In this document: in pieces, positions 52,131 through 62,326 of the stretch | Numbering within the stretch: the stretch's first letter is position 1 | Layout of the letters: each line of letters opens with the position of its first letter | From: Pseudomonas sp. FeN3W | Lineage (GTDB): Bacteria; Pseudomonadota; Gammaproteobacteria; Pseudomonadales; Pseudomonadaceae | Reading direction: 5' to 3' | Assembly (NCBI GenBank): GCA_030263805.2 | Contig: CP136010.1 | Span: 4,293,001-4,357,000, forward strand | DNA length: 64,000 nucleotides | Notes under the pieces: generated by a model | The model's input: the letters and a program-made list of their open reading frames with translations, nothing else | Databases searched by the model: none | Told to the model about the DNA's origin: nothing | Position numbers and translations under genes: made by a program

Positions 52131-55100
52131 TTACCGACGTGTCTGAGGTTGGACGAACACGACCGTCGTGAATGCCGGTACCTCGAACTCCCCACTGGCG
52201 ACCTTGGCCTGGCGGCTGATCGGGTCGACCGAGCCCATGAGCACCGGATGCAGCTGGTAGCCGTTCCCGCCCGGCAGGCGAATCCGCCTGTCCGAGGCAT
52301 TGATCACCACCATCAGCGAGCTGTAGCGGCGGTCCAGATCGCGGCCGTCACGTGGGCCATCGGCAAGGCTGAAGGCGATCACGCCGGGCTGCTGTTCGGA
52401 GCCGGTGTTGTGAAACTGCAAGCGTCGCTGCACCTCGCGGGCGCTGTCGAGCTGGAACAGTGCGCTGTCGCTGCGAATTTTCAGTAGCTCGAGAAAGCGC
52501 CGCTTTGCGGTGACGATGTCGGCAGCGCCCGGTTCGGCTTGCGGGTCGGCGATGATCCTGCGAATCAGCGGCCAGTTGTCGCCGTCCTTGTCTGCACGCG
52601 GCAAACCCTTGTTCCAGTTGTTGTCCTGGTAGCTGAAGTCCACCGCATTGAACCAGTCTCCCGAGTCGTAGCTGTCGCGCTGCATGGACTTCGACCGCAG
52701 GATGTCGGAGCCGAGATGGATGAACGGCACGCCCTGGCTGAACAGCGGCACCGACAGCGCCAGCAGATGCAGGCGGGCCCGGTCGGCAACCGACAGGCTG
52801 CTGGCGAACTTGTACTGGTTGTTGTCCCACAAGGTCTGATTGTCGTGCTTGGAGACGTAGTTGACGGTTTCCTGCGGGTCCAGCGTATAGCCCGCGGGCT
52901 GGCCGTTGTAGTCGATCTCGCTGCCCTTGCGCGTGCTGCCGTCGGCGGTGACGAACTCGTAATCACGCAGCCCGCCGGCGATGCCGACGCGGATCAGATC
53001 GGCGGCGTGCAACAGTTGCGCTTTTTCCTGCGCCCCGGCGCCGCTCGACTCATTGGGCCACAGATAGAGGCCGTTGGCGAAACCCTGGTTGCGACGGATG
53101 CTGTCGCCGCCGTCGAAGGGGCTGCCGCCACGGACCGCATCGCGTTGCCGGTCGTTGAAGGTGCCGACACCGGTACCGGCCATGTTCAACTGGTTGGCGT
53201 TGATGCCGCGCGCATTGCCGGCGACCTCACCGAACTCCCAGCCTTCACCGTAGAAGTAGGTGTCGCGATTGATGCGGCGAACGGCGCGATAGGCATCGAC
53301 GATCTGCTCGCGCATGTGATGCCCCATCAGGTCGAAGCGAAAGCCGGCGATCTTGTAGTCGCGGGCCCAGACCTTCAGCGAGTCGATCATCAGCTTGGCC
53401 ATCATGCGATGTTCGCTGGCGGTGTTCTCGCAGCAGGTCGAGGTTTCCACCGCGCCGGTGGCGGGGTTGCGGCGGTGGTAATAGCCGGGCACGACCTTGT
53501 CCAGGACGGACTTGTCGGCCAGGCCGGAAGCGTTGGTGTGGTTGTAGACCACGTCCATCACCGTGGCCAGGCCATTGCCGGCCAAGGCCTGCACCATCTG
53601 GCGGAACTCGATGATGCGCTGCACGCCTTCGGCGTCGCTGGCGTAGCTGCCCTCGGGCGCGGTGAAGTGGAAGGGGTCGTAACCCCAGTTGAAGTCATCC
53701 AGCCCGCGCAGGTCGTTGTACAGCGATTGCGCCAGGCCGCTGGCCGGGTCGAAGCCCTCTAGCACCTGACGGATGCTCGCTGCGCTGCAGTACTGGGCCC
53801 AGCGCTGACGGGCCTGGTCCGACAGGTCGCAGAGCTTGGCGAAGGGGTCGTCCAGATTGAGCCGCTGCGCGGGGTCTTCATCGATGGTGGCGATGTCGAA
53901 CACCGGCAGCAGCTGCACGTGGGTGAGTCCGGCTTTCTGCAAGTCACGCAGGTGGCGCATGCCGTTGCTGTGCTGCTGGGTAAACGCGGCATAGGTGCCA
54001 CGCAGCGCGGCCGGCAAGCTGGTGTCGCTGGCGCTGAAGTCGCGCAGATGGGTTTCGTAGATCACGCTCGCCTCGGGGCGCTCCGGGTGCGGCGGACGCA
54101 CGGCATCCCAGCCGGCAGGCTTGAGATCAGCGGCATTCAGGTCGACGATCTGGGCGTACTGGCTGTTGCGTGACAGGCTCAGGGCGTAGGGATCGCTGAC
54201 CAGCGTCGTCTCGACCCTGCCGGTGCTTGGCCGGTAGGCGGTGACTTCGTACTGGTAGTACTGGCGATCCAGCGAGCGCGGGCCTTCCAGACTCCAGACG
54301 CCGAGCCGCTCCCGCATGAGCCTGGGATAGCCAGGCAGCAGCCGCTTGGCGGCATCGAACACATGCAGGCGAACCCGCTGTGCGGTCGGTGCCCAGAGCT
54401 TGAAGGAAACGCCTCCGGCATCGAGCGCCGCACCCAGCTCGCCGTTGTAGGCGAACAGCATGTCGAGAATGCCGGCGGTCTGCACTTCGGTGGCATCGAT
54501 GACCCGGTCGTCCGCGTCATAGGCGATTACCACCAGTTGGCTCATCACGGCGCGGCGTATGTCACGTACGCCTGCCGTGACCCGGTATGCAGAGGCATCG
54601 GCCAGATGTGGGTGTTGGCGCCTGAGGCCGTTGCGCAGGGTGGACGGCTGCAGTGCGAGGATCTGTCCGCCGCTGACGGTGCGCGCTTCGCCGTCGATGC
54701 GGATGCTGGCGTCGTTGGCATAGCGCAGTTCGGCCCGGCTGGCGCCCGGCGCACCGCCCACCAGTACGAGCGTGAACGGATCGAGCCAATGCGCCCGCGC
54801 GCCCTTGATCGCCACGGTGCTGCCACTTAGCGGCGTGCTGGACAGCTGTGGGTTGCCGCTGGCCGTGAAGACACGACGGCCCAGCTCGTCGAAGCGCCAG
54901 GTCAGGTCGCCACCGCCCAGGTCTTTCTCGTCGCCCTTGTGCATGATCAGATTCAGGCAACTGGCGTCGGCGCTCAGAGGGATGCGGTACAAGGCGCCGT
55001 ACTGCGGGTCGGTATCCACCGCCGCGAGCGGTTGCGCCCAGCTGGTTTCAGCCGCACTGCCACTGCAGTCGGCGGTGTTCCACAGATGCGGACCCCAGCC

Positions 55101-55250
55101 GTTGTAGTCGCCATCGGCGCGCTGGTAGTAGAGCAGGGCCTCGTCGGGGCCAGGGTCGAGCGGGGCAGCCGAAGCGGATTGCATGGCCAGCGAGAAGCCG
55201 GCAAGGACGAGCGCCGCCAGGCGCCGATAAGCGATCGAGCGAGTAAGCAT
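52131..55250 (-). CDS. pulA: Secreted pullulanase-type glycoside hydrolase (GH13)
   Basis: This large enzyme of about 1039 residues cleaves alpha-1,6 branches in pullulan, starch or glycogen. The signal peptide is [19 protein letters not shown] up to ASA. An N-terminal PUD/CBM41-like domain ([20 protein letters not shown]) follows, then CBM48-like modules and the GH13 barrel with the YNHT motif. The nucleophile region [10 protein letters not shown] is near residue 639 and the acid/base region [10 protein letters not shown] near 667; a final beta domain closes the protein. ATG 55250 gives a proper signal peptide. A GTG at 55316, with GGAGG 4 bp upstream, would add 22 residues and cannot be excluded. 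No lipobox is present, unlike Klebsiella PulA. Confidence 0.9.
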   Translation of the reverse strand: MLTRSIAYRRLAALVLAGFSLAMQSASAAPLDPGPDEALLYYQRADGDYNGWGPHLWNTADCSGSAAETSWAQPLAAVDTDPQYGALYRIPLSADASCLNLIMHKGDEKDLGGGDLTWRFDELGRRVFTASGNPQLSSTPLSGSTVAIKGARAHWLDPFTLVLVGGAPGASRAELRYANDASIRIDGEARTVSGGQILALQPSTLRNGLRRQHPHLADASAYRVTAGVRDIRRAVMSQLVVIAYDADDRVIDATEVQTAGILDMLFAYNGELGAALDAGGVSFKLWAPTAQRVRLHVFDAAKRLLPGYPRLMRERLGVWSLEGPRSLDRQYYQYEVTAYRPSTGRVETTLVSDPYALSLSRNSQYAQIVDLNAADLKPAGWDAVRPPHPERPEASVIYETHLRDFSASDTSLPAALRGTYAAFTQQHSNGMRHLRDLQKAGLTHVQLLPVFDIATIDEDPAQRLNLDDPFAKLCDLSDQARQRWAQYCSAASIRQVLEGFDPASGLAQSLYNDLRGLDDFNWGYDPFHFTAPEGSYASDAEGVQRIIEFRQMVQALAGNGLATVMDVVYNHTNASGLADKSVLDKVVPGYYHRRNPATGAVETSTCCENTASEHRMMAKLMIDSLKVWARDYKIAGFRFDLMGHHMREQIVDAYRAVRRINRDTYFYGEGWEFGEVAGNARGINANQLNMAGTGVGTFNDRQRDAVRGGSPFDGGDSIRRNQGFANGLYLWPNESSGAGAQEKAQLLHAADLIRVGIAGGLRDYEFVTADGSTRKGSEIDYNGQPAGYTLDPQETVNYVSKHDNQTLWDNNQYKFASSLSVADRARLHLLALSVPLFSQGVPFIHLGSDILRSKSMQRDSYDSGDWFNAVDFSYQDNNWNKGLPRADKDGDNWPLIRRIIADPQAEPGAADIVTAKRRFLELLKIRSDSALFQLDSAREVQRRLQFHNTGSEQQPGVIAFSLADGPRDGRDLDRRYSSLMVVINASDRRIRLPGGNGYQLHPVLMGSVDPISRQAKVASGEFEVPAFTTVVFVQPQTRR

Positions 55251-55412
55251 GGGGAGGGTCCCGTTGTTGTTCTTGTTGTACTGCTCGCCGGATGGTCGGC
55301 GCGGAGAATCCGACACGCATCCTCCGCCAGGGAACTGCTCGGGGCGTAGGCCAAGGCGGTAATGGCGTTCTGCTTGTCCCCCGTGCCGGGCACGGAGGGA
55401 TGGCTGGAAATG

Positions 55413-55439
55413 CCGAGGGCGCCAATTAGGCGCCCTCGG
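55413..55439 (-). terminator. Strong hairpin between phaJ and pulA
   Basis: A perfect 11-bp stem CCGAGGGCGCC/GGCGCCCTCGG has a 5-nt loop. It lies 40 bp past the phaJ stop on the minus strand. The tail is not T-rich, so its strength as a terminator is uncertain. Confidence 0.6.
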
Positions 55440-55478
55440 ATTGCCTCCGTCGCGACGGGGCAGTGAACACGGGAATGC

Positions 55479-55949
55479 TCAGCCGATGGTGATCGCCGGC
55501 AGTTCCTTCAGTTCGACGGTTTCCTGCTTGCGTGGCGCGAGCACTTCGGCTTCGCCGTCGACCACCTGTTCATCGTTCTGGTTGAACACGCGGGTGGCGA
55601 TGCGCACGCGGTTCTTCGGCAGCTTCTCGAGGATTTCCAGGCGCACGGTCAGGGTGTCACCGATCTTCACCGGGCGGGTGAATTTCATGGTCTGGCCGAG
55701 ATAGATGGTGCCCGGCCCCGGCATGGTGCAAGCCACGGCGGCGCTGATCAGCGCGCCACTGAACATGCCATGGGCAATGCGTTCCTTGAACAGCGTACCG
55801 GCAGCGAACTCGGCATCCAGGTGGACCGGGTTGCGGTCGCCCGACATGGCCGCGAACAACTGGATGTCCCGTTCTTCTACGTGTTTTTCGAAGCTCGCCT
55901 GCTGGCCGACTTCCAGTTCGGCGTAGGGCGTATTGCTGATGGTGCTCAT
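55479..55949 (-). CDS. phaJ: (R)-specific enoyl-CoA hydratase, MaoC family
   Basis: This 156-residue hotdog-fold hydratase converts trans-2-enoyl-CoA to (R)-3-hydroxyacyl-CoA, linking beta-oxidation to polyhydroxyalkanoate synthesis. The catalytic motif FAAMSGDRNPVHLDAEFA near 33-50 carries the Asp and His; FKERIAHGMFSGALISAA follows. Length and sequence agree with PhaJ1 of P. aeruginosa as I remember it, which also lies next to fadD2-fadD1. It is transcribed divergently from fadD2 across about 280 bp that show no clear fatty-acid regulator site. Confidence 0.9.
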   Translation of the reverse strand: MSTISNTPYAELEVGQQASFEKHVEERDIQLFAAMSGDRNPVHLDAEFAAGTLFKERIAHGMFSGALISAAVACTMPGPGTIYLGQTMKFTRPVKIGDTLTVRLEILEKLPKNRVRIATRVFNQNDEQVVDGEAEVLAPRKQETVELKELPAITIG

Positions 55950-56226
55950 GGACTGTCCTCAGGTGCTGGGGCGGCGCGTCAACTGCTGCGCCTGATCGAA
56001 TCAGATTCCGCGCAAGCCGGCACAGCCCGGTCCCTGCGCGCTGGGGCTGCATTCTAGAGGCATGCAGCGCGATTGTCCCGGGCGAGGACGGCCTCGGCAG
56101 CGTGACGAAAGATTCACAGCAGTGATTTGTACGGCTTGGGCTGTTGCGTCGCGATGCCGACCTGATAAGTTCGCCAGAGTCCGCCGTGCGCGGGCCAGAC
56201 ACTCTCAGGTAACGAGGCCAATAACA

Positions 56227-57915
56227 ATGCAGCCTGAATTCTGGAATGACAAACGCCCCGCAGGCGTACCCAACGATATCGATCTAGCTGCTTACCGCTC
56301 GGTCGTCGAAGTGTTCGAGCGTGCCTGCAAGACCCACGCGGACCGCCCTGCATTCAGCAACATGGGTGTTACCCTCAGTTACTCCGATCTGGAACGGCAC
56401 TCCGCCGCTTTTGCCGCCTGGCTGCAGCACCACACCGATCTGCAACCTGGCGATCGCATCGCCATTCAGATGCCCAACCTGCTGCAATACCCCATCGCGG
56501 TGTTCGGTGCATTGCGCGCCGGTCTCATCGTGGTCAATACCAACCCGCTGTACACCGCGCGGGAGATGCGTCACCAGTTCCAGGATTCCGGCGCGCGGGC
56601 GCTGGTGTATCTCAATACCTTCGGTCACAACGTGCAGGAGGTGCTGCCTGATACCGCCATCGAGCACCTGATCGAAGTGCGCATCGGCGACATGTTGCCG
56701 CCGCTCAAGGGCGCGCTGGTCAACGCGGCGGTCAAGCACCTGAAGAAGATGGTGCCGGATTACAGCCTGCCGCAAGCCGTTTCCTTCAAGGACGTGCTAC
56801 GCGATGGCGCACGCCACAGCCACAAGCCCGCACCGCTGGAACTCGACCACGTCGCCGTGCTGCAGTACACCGGCGGTACGACCGGAGTGGCCAAGGGCGC
56901 GATGCTGACCCACGGCAACCTGGTGGCGAACATGCAACAGGTGCGAGCCAACATGCAGCAACTGGACGATCAGGGCCACCCGGTCATCCGTGAGGGCCAG
57001 GAAGTGATGATCGCGCCGCTGCCGCTGTATCACATCTACGCCTTCACGGTTAACTGCATGTGCATGACGGTGACCGGCAACCATAACGTGCTGATCACCA
57101 ACCCGCGGGACATCAACGGCTTCGTCAAGGAATTGCAGCGCTGGCAATTCTCCGCGTTCCTCGGGCTCAACACGCTGTTCGTCGCGCTGATGGCTCACCC
57201 GCAGTTCAAGAAGGTCGACTTCTCTCGGCTCAAAGGCACCAACTCGGGTGGCACTGCCCTGGTTTCGGCAGTCGCTGAACGCTGGAAGAGCCTGACCGGC
57301 TGCACCGTCGTCGAAGGCTACGGCCTGACGGAAACCTCGCCGGTCGTCTGCGCCAATCCCCATGGCGAACATTCGCGCCTCGGCACGGTGGGGCTGCCGG
57401 TGCCCGGCACCACGGTCAAGGTCATCGATGACGAAGGCAACGCCTTGCCGCTCGGCGAGCGCGGCGAGCTGTGCGTCAAGGGGCCGCAAGTGATGAAGGG
57501 CTACTGGCAGCGTCCCGACGCGACGGCCGAGGTGCTGGACGAAGAGGGCTGGCTGAAGACCGGCGACATCGCGGTGATCGACGAGGACGGCTTCGTCAGC
57601 ATCGTCGACCGCAAGAAGGACCTGATCATCGTCTCCGGTTTCAACGTCTACCCCAACGAGATCGAGGATGTGGTGATGGCCCACCCTAAGGTCGCCGCCT
57701 GCGCCGCCATCGGTGTGGCGGACGAGAAGTCCGGCGAAGCGGTCAAGCTGTTCGTCGTGCCCAGCGATCCGAGCCTCACCCAGGAAGAGCTGCAGGCTTA
57801 CTGCCGGGAGAATTTCACCGGCTACAAGATGCCGCGGCACTACGTGTTCCGGGATGCATTGCCGATGACACCGGTGGGCAAGATCCTGCGCCGGGAGTTG
57901 CGCGAGAGCGCCTGA
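56227..57915 (+). CDS. fadD2: Long-chain fatty acid--CoA ligase FadD2
   Basis: The 562-residue AMP-forming ligase activates fatty acids with ATP and CoA on entry to beta-oxidation. The P-loop-like motif YTGGTTGVAKGAML is near residue 217, the adenine motif EGYGLTETSPVV near 360, and the hinge and C-terminal motifs GWLKTGDIAVIDEDGFVSIV and DRKKDLIIVSGFNVYPNEIE follow. ATG 56227 starts MQPEFWND, the shared FadD opening; the frame is open further upstream but not conserved. It is paralogous to the next gene and matches the fadD2-fadD1 order of P. aeruginosa. Confidence 0.93.
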   Translation: MQPEFWNDKRPAGVPNDIDLAAYRSVVEVFERACKTHADRPAFSNMGVTLSYSDLERHSAAFAAWLQHHTDLQPGDRIAIQMPNLLQYPIAVFGALRAGLIVVNTNPLYTAREMRHQFQDSGARALVYLNTFGHNVQEVLPDTAIEHLIEVRIGDMLPPLKGALVNAAVKHLKKMVPDYSLPQAVSFKDVLRDGARHSHKPAPLELDHVAVLQYTGGTTGVAKGAMLTHGNLVANMQQVRANMQQLDDQGHPVIREGQEVMIAPLPLYHIYAFTVNCMCMTVTGNHNVLITNPRDINGFVKELQRWQFSAFLGLNTLFVALMAHPQFKKVDFSRLKGTNSGGTALVSAVAERWKSLTGCTVVEGYGLTETSPVVCANPHGEHSRLGTVGLPVPGTTVKVIDDEGNALPLGERGELCVKGPQVMKGYWQRPDATAEVLDEEGWLKTGDIAVIDEDGFVSIVDRKKDLIIVSGFNVYPNEIEDVVMAHPKVAACAAIGVADEKSGEAVKLFVVPSDPSLTQEELQAYCRENFTGYKMPRHYVFRDALPMTPVGKILRRELRESA

Positions 57916-57953
57916 TAACGACAGGCGCAGCCCGCAGTGGGCGGCGCGATCTG

Positions 57954-57984
57954 AGTGACCGGGACATATGTTCCGGTCACTTTA
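57954..57984 (+). terminator. Palindromic hairpin between fadD2 and fadD1
   Basis: AGTGACCGG and CCGGTCACT (57954-57962 and 57973-57981) form a 9-bp stem that can extend through ACAT/ATGT at the centre. TTTATG follows. It likely separates the two ligase genes into units, or attenuates read-through. Confidence 0.65.
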
Positions 57985-58139
57985 TGTCGAATCGACGCGT
58001 TCCGGACTCTGTTCGCTCCTGGGCAAAGCTGCTAACCTCGGGCACGCTTTTAGCCCGATCAGTGGTACAAAAGTTAACAAATCACAACAAAACAGCTGCC
58101 ATCGCGCAGTAATAAAGCTGTTGCTTAGGAGTGGGGTTC

Positions 58140-59831
58140 ATGACCGATAACTTCTGGAAGGATAAGTATCCTGTTGGTGTCGCCAGCGAGATCGATCCCG
58201 ATGAGTATCAGAACATCCAGGCTGTGCTCAAGCAGTCTTGCGAGCGTTTCGCCGACAAGCCGGCCTTCAGCAATCTCGGCAAGACCCTGACCTATGGTGA
58301 GCTGTACAAGCTGTCCGGCGATTTCGCCGCCTACCTGCAGCAGAACACCGATCTTCAGCCCGGCGACCGCATCGCCGTGCAGCTGCCCAACCTGATCCAG
58401 TATCCCATCGTGGTGTTCGGTGCCATGCGTGCCGGCCTCATCGTGGTCAACACCAACCCGCTGTACACCGCGCGGGAGATGGAACACCAGTTCAACGACG
58501 CCGGCGCCAAGGCGCTGGTCTGCCTCGCCAACATGGCGCACCTGGCCGAGGAAGTGCTGCCCAAGACCGGCATCAAGCACGTGGTCATCACCGAAGTCGC
58601 CGACATGCTGCCGCCGCTCAAGCGCATGCTGGTCAACGCGGTGGTCAAGCATGTGAAGAAGATGGTCCCGGCCTACAGCCTGCCGAAGGCGGTCAAGCTC
58701 AACGATGCGCTGGCCCTGGGTCGCGGCAAGGCAGTGCGTGACGTATCGCCGAGCAGCGACGAAGTCGCCGTGCTGCAGTACACCGGCGGCACCACTGGCG
58801 TCGCCAAGGGCGCGATGCTGACCCACCGCAACATCGTCGCCAACATGCTGCAGTGCAAGGCGCTGATGGGTTCGAACCTCAATGACGGCAGCGAGGTGCT
58901 GATCGCCCCCTTGCCGCTCTACCACATCTACGCCTTCACCTTTCACTGCATGGCGATGATGCTCAGCGGCAACCACAACATCCTGATCTCCAATCCGCGC
59001 GACCTGCCGGCGATGATCAAGGACCTGTCCAAGTATCGCTTCAGCGGCTTCGTCGGCCTCAACACGCTGTTCGTGGCGCTGTGCAACAGCGAAGACTTCC
59101 GCAAGCTGGATTTCTCCGCGCTCAAGGTCACCCTGTCGGGCGGCATGGCGCTGCAGCTGGCGACAGCCGAGCGCTGGAAGCAGGTGACGGGTTGCTCGAT
59201 CTGCGAAGGCTACGGCCTGACCGAAACCAGCCCGGTGGCCTCGGTCAATCCGATCGAGCACATCCAGATCGGCACCATCGGCATTCCGGTTCCTTCGACG
59301 CAGTTCAAGGTCATCAATGACGATGGCCAGGATCTGGCGCAAGGCGAGATCGGCGAGCTGTGCATCAAGGGCCCGCAGGTGATGAAGGGGTACTGGCAGC
59401 GCCCCGAGGCCACTGCCGAAGTGATCGATGCCGAAGGCTGGTTCAAGTCGGGGGACATCGGTGTCGTTCAGGAAGACGGCTACATCCGTATCGTCGACCG
59501 CAAGAAAGACATGATTCTGGTCTCCGGCTTCAACGTCTACCCCAACGAGCTGGAAGACGTGCTTGCCGCCCTGCCGGGTGTGCTGCAGTGCGCCGCCATT
59601 GGTGTGCCGGACGAGAAGTCCGGTGAGGCGATCAAGCTGTTCGTGGTGGTCAAGCCCGGTGAGAGCCTGACCAAGGAGCAGGTCATGCAGCACATGCACG
59701 ACAACCTGACCGGCTACAAGCGACCGAAGTTCGTGGAGTTCCGCGACAGCCTGCCGACCACCAACGTCGGCAAGATCCTGCGCCGCGAGCTGCGCGATGA
59801 AGAGTTGCGCAAGCTGGGCCACAAGAAATAA
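58140..59831 (+). CDS. fadD1: Long-chain fatty acid--CoA ligase FadD1
   Basis: The 563-residue paralogue of the preceding ligase has the same motifs: YTGGTTGVAKGAML near 218, EGYGLTETSPVAS near 358, GWFKSGDIGVVQEDGYIRIV and DRKKDMILVSGFNVYPNELE. Long identical blocks (GLIVVNTNPLYTAREM) show that the pair arose by duplication. AGGAG at 58127-58131 places the start at ATG 58140 (MTDNFWKDKYP); a GTG at 58131 is rejected as it overlaps that site. A strong terminator follows. In P. aeruginosa FadD1 prefers longer chains than FadD2. Confidence 0.94.
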   Translation: MTDNFWKDKYPVGVASEIDPDEYQNIQAVLKQSCERFADKPAFSNLGKTLTYGELYKLSGDFAAYLQQNTDLQPGDRIAVQLPNLIQYPIVVFGAMRAGLIVVNTNPLYTAREMEHQFNDAGAKALVCLANMAHLAEEVLPKTGIKHVVITEVADMLPPLKRMLVNAVVKHVKKMVPAYSLPKAVKLNDALALGRGKAVRDVSPSSDEVAVLQYTGGTTGVAKGAMLTHRNIVANMLQCKALMGSNLNDGSEVLIAPLPLYHIYAFTFHCMAMMLSGNHNILISNPRDLPAMIKDLSKYRFSGFVGLNTLFVALCNSEDFRKLDFSALKVTLSGGMALQLATAERWKQVTGCSICEGYGLTETSPVASVNPIEHIQIGTIGIPVPSTQFKVINDDGQDLAQGEIGELCIKGPQVMKGYWQRPEATAEVIDAEGWFKSGDIGVVQEDGYIRIVDRKKDMILVSGFNVYPNELEDVLAALPGVLQCAAIGVPDEKSGEAIKLFVVVKPGESLTKEQVMQHMHDNLTGYKRPKFVEFRDSLPTTNVGKILRRELRDEELRKLGHKK

Positions 59832-59851
59832 CGCCCCTCCGCACCTCGACG

Positions 59852-59878
59852 AAAACCCCGCCTCGGCGGGGTTTTTTT
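59852..59878 (+). terminator. Rho-independent terminator after fadD1
   Basis: AACCCCGCC and GGCGGGGTT form a 9-bp stem with a minimal loop, followed by TTTTTTT. Confidence 0.93.
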
Positions 59879-59941
59879 GTTTTTGCGAACAGCGTCCATC
59901 GGCAGCGTGCCGCACAGCTTGAATTAGCGCTTGGTAGCGTT

Positions 59942-60187
59942 CAGGCCGGTGAGTCACTGGATGCCATCTCCGCTCTGATCGGCACCATCAATTCGATGAA
60001 CGCGCAGATCGCCGCCGCCGCCGAAGAGCAGACCGCCGTGGCCGAGGAGATCAACCGCAGCGTGCACCATATCGCCGATGCGATGGATGGCGTGGCCAGC
60101 GATGCCGTCCATGGCGCGCAAACGACACGTGAACTCAATGACTTGGCGGAACGGCTGCAGCGGTTGGTGGGTCAGTTCCGCATTTGA
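59942..60187 (+). pseudogene. 3' remnant of a chemoreceptor gene
   Basis: These 246 bp align without gaps to the last 246 bp of the intact chemoreceptor gene downstream (61811-62056), at about 85% nucleotide identity by eye. They encode the end of a methyl-accepting protein ([20 protein letters not shown] up to VGQFRI and stop). The frame is open with no start codon or ribosome site in a sensible place, and homology begins abruptly at 59942. The differences are mostly silent, so the copy diverged under coding constraint before or after the loss of its 5' part. It follows the fadD1 terminator and is probably not expressed. Confidence 0.85.
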
Positions 60188-60370
60188 TGGGCAAACCGCT
60201 CTAGCACGGGCGATCGCGAAACCCTGCCAGGCAGGGTTTCGTCGTTCAGGGGGGTAAAGAAAGATCCGCCCAGGTCGACAACCCGAAGGTACTTGCGCGA
60301 TTGGTGCTTAAGCCGCGCCTGTTTTTTGTCGCAATTTCTCTTGCTCCAGGTACCTAAGGGGTCGATCAGA

Positions 60371-62056
60371 ATGCTCTCCAATCTTCGTTTGCGAATGAAG
60401 CTGCTGTTGCTCACACTGGGCCCGATTCTACTGCTTGCCATCCTGCTCAGCGGTATCGCCGTATACGAACTGCGCGCTCTGGCCGAACAGCAGGAAGCGC
60501 ACACCCGCAACAGCCTCATTCAGGACCGGCGTGCCGAGCTCAAGCATTACGTGGAACTCGCACGCAACGCCATCGGGCCGATCCACGAGCGCTCCGCCGA
60601 AGGCGACACGCAGGCGCGCGATCAGGCGGTGGCCATTCTCGAGCGGATGTCCTACGGCAAGGACGGCTATTTCTGGGGCTACGACACCCAGGCCGTGCGC
60701 ATCCTGCAGGGCAACACCAAGGACAAGATCGGCCAGAGCTTCTACGACTACCGTGACCCGAACGGCGTCTACGCCATTCGCGAGCTGGTGCGCGCCGGTC
60801 AGGACGGCAGCCACTACGTCGACTACAGCTTCGTGCTGGGTGACAGCAGCGTGCTGGTACCCAAGGTCGGCTATGCCGAATTCCTGCCCAAATGGAACAT
60901 GGTCTTCGGCACGTCGTTGAACCTGGATGGCGTCGAGCGTGACGTGCAGGCCGCCCGGGCAGAGTTCCAGGAGCGCATCGATGGGCTGGTAGCCATCATG
61001 CTGGTGTCGGCGTTCGCGCTGCTGGCGTTGATGGCGCTGTTGGCCGTCTTCATGAGCAATGCCCTGCTCAGTCCGCTGCTGCTGATCAAGCGCAACCTGG
61101 ATGACATGGCCCAGGGCGACGGCGACCTGACCCAGCGGCTGCCGATCACCAGCCAGGATGAGCTGGGTGAGCTGGCCATGTCGTTCAACCGCTTCGTCGA
61201 GAAGATCCATTCGCTGGTACAGCAGGTCGCCGGTACCACCACGCAGTTGAGCGGGCTGGTCGGTGCGGTGGCCAGCCATGCGCAGCGTTCGGAACAGGCC
61301 ATGGCCGATCAGCGCAGCGAGACCGATCAGGTCGCCACGGCGATCAACGAGATGTCGGCCGCGGCCCATGAAGTGGCGATGAGCGCCCAGCGTGCCGCCG
61401 AGGCCGCGCGTGAAACCGATCAGCAGGGTGTCGCGGCCAAGCAGATAGTCGATCAGAGCATCCGCCACATTCACGAACTGGTGGGCGAGCTGCGTGGTAG
61501 CGGTGAGTCGCTGGAAGGATTGCAGCAGGACGTGAAAGGCATCGTCGGTGTGCTCGACGTGATCCGTGCCATTGCCGAGCAGACCAATCTGCTGGCGCTC
61601 AACGCGGCCATCGAGGCAGCCCGTGCCGGTGAGGCGGGGCGCGGTTTCGCCGTGGTCGCCGATGAAGTACGTGCCCTTGCCAGCCGTACCCAGCAGAGCA
61701 CCGGTGAAATCCAGGGCATGATCGACCGCCTGCAGAGCGCCACCTCCAATACCGTCGTCACCATGTTGCGCGCTGGCGAGAAAGGCGAGAGCACCCGTGG
61801 CCAGGCCAACCAGGCCGGCGAATCACTGGACGCCATTTCCGCACTGATTGGCACCATCAATTCGATGAACGCGCAGATCGCCGCCGCTGCCGAGGAACAG
61901 ACCGCCGTGGCCGAGGAGATCAACCGCAGCGTGCACCACATTGCCGATGCGGTGGACGGCGTGGCCAGCGACGCCGCCCAGGGTGCCCAGACCTCCCGCG
62001 AGCTCAATGGCCTGGCCGAACGCCTGCAGCAGCTGGTCGGCCAGTTCCGCATCTGA
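60371..62056 (+). CDS. Methyl-accepting chemotaxis protein with single Cache sensor
   Basis: This is a 561-residue chemoreceptor. A signal-anchor helix is at about 10-32. A periplasmic sCache_2 domain is at about 35-195, recognised by [39 protein letters not shown] and [18 protein letters not shown]. The second membrane helix is about 204-226, then HAMP ([23 protein letters not shown]) and the signalling hairpin with the tip [35 protein letters not shown], shown here only to mark the family ([20 protein letters not shown]). The C-terminus lacks a CheR-binding pentapeptide. sCache receptors often sense small organic acids, but the ligand here is unknown. ATG 60371 begins the anchor. Confidence 0.93.
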   Translation: MLSNLRLRMKLLLLTLGPILLLAILLSGIAVYELRALAEQQEAHTRNSLIQDRRAELKHYVELARNAIGPIHERSAEGDTQARDQAVAILERMSYGKDGYFWGYDTQAVRILQGNTKDKIGQSFYDYRDPNGVYAIRELVRAGQDGSHYVDYSFVLGDSSVLVPKVGYAEFLPKWNMVFGTSLNLDGVERDVQAARAEFQERIDGLVAIMLVSAFALLALMALLAVFMSNALLSPLLLIKRNLDDMAQGDGDLTQRLPITSQDELGELAMSFNRFVEKIHSLVQQVAGTTTQLSGLVGAVASHAQRSEQAMADQRSETDQVATAINEMSAAAHEVAMSAQRAAEAARETDQQGVAAKQIVDQSIRHIHELVGELRGSGESLEGLQQDVKGIVGVLDVIRAIAEQTNLLALNAAIEAARAGEAGRGFAVVADEVRALASRTQQSTGEIQGMIDRLQSATSNTVVTMLRAGEKGESTRGQANQAGESLDAISALIGTINSMNAQIAAAAEEQTAVAEEINRSVHHIADAVDGVASDAAQGAQTSRELNGLAERLQQLVGQFRI

Positions 62057-62103
62057 TCGCGACGCTCTCCGGCGGCCGGTGCAATGCCTGCCGCCGTTGC
62101 CGG

Positions 62104-62125
62104 ACGGTGCTGCTCGCAGCACCGT
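62104..62125 (+). terminator. Hairpin after the chemoreceptor gene
   Basis: ACGGTGCTGC and GCAGCACCGT form a 10-bp perfect palindrome around TC, 47 bp past the stop. There is no T run, so it may stabilise mRNA or terminate weakly. The rest of the 270-bp gap to the aminopeptidase gene shows nothing recognisable. Confidence 0.5.
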
Positions 62126-62326
62126 TCCGTCAGGCGCCACTGAAGCACCTCGCATGAAGTTCCCTGCAGCCCGATCAACGGCGCTACCGGCGGGCGGCTG
62201 TCTCAGAACCGAGACGGCGGCCGTTCGGTCTAGCTCCCTATGGCCGCGTCCGCTGAAAGCAGTAGGGGACGATGGCGCAAGCCACAGGCGGCCTGCCCAT
62301 CAATCCGTTGCAAGGATGAGTTACCC

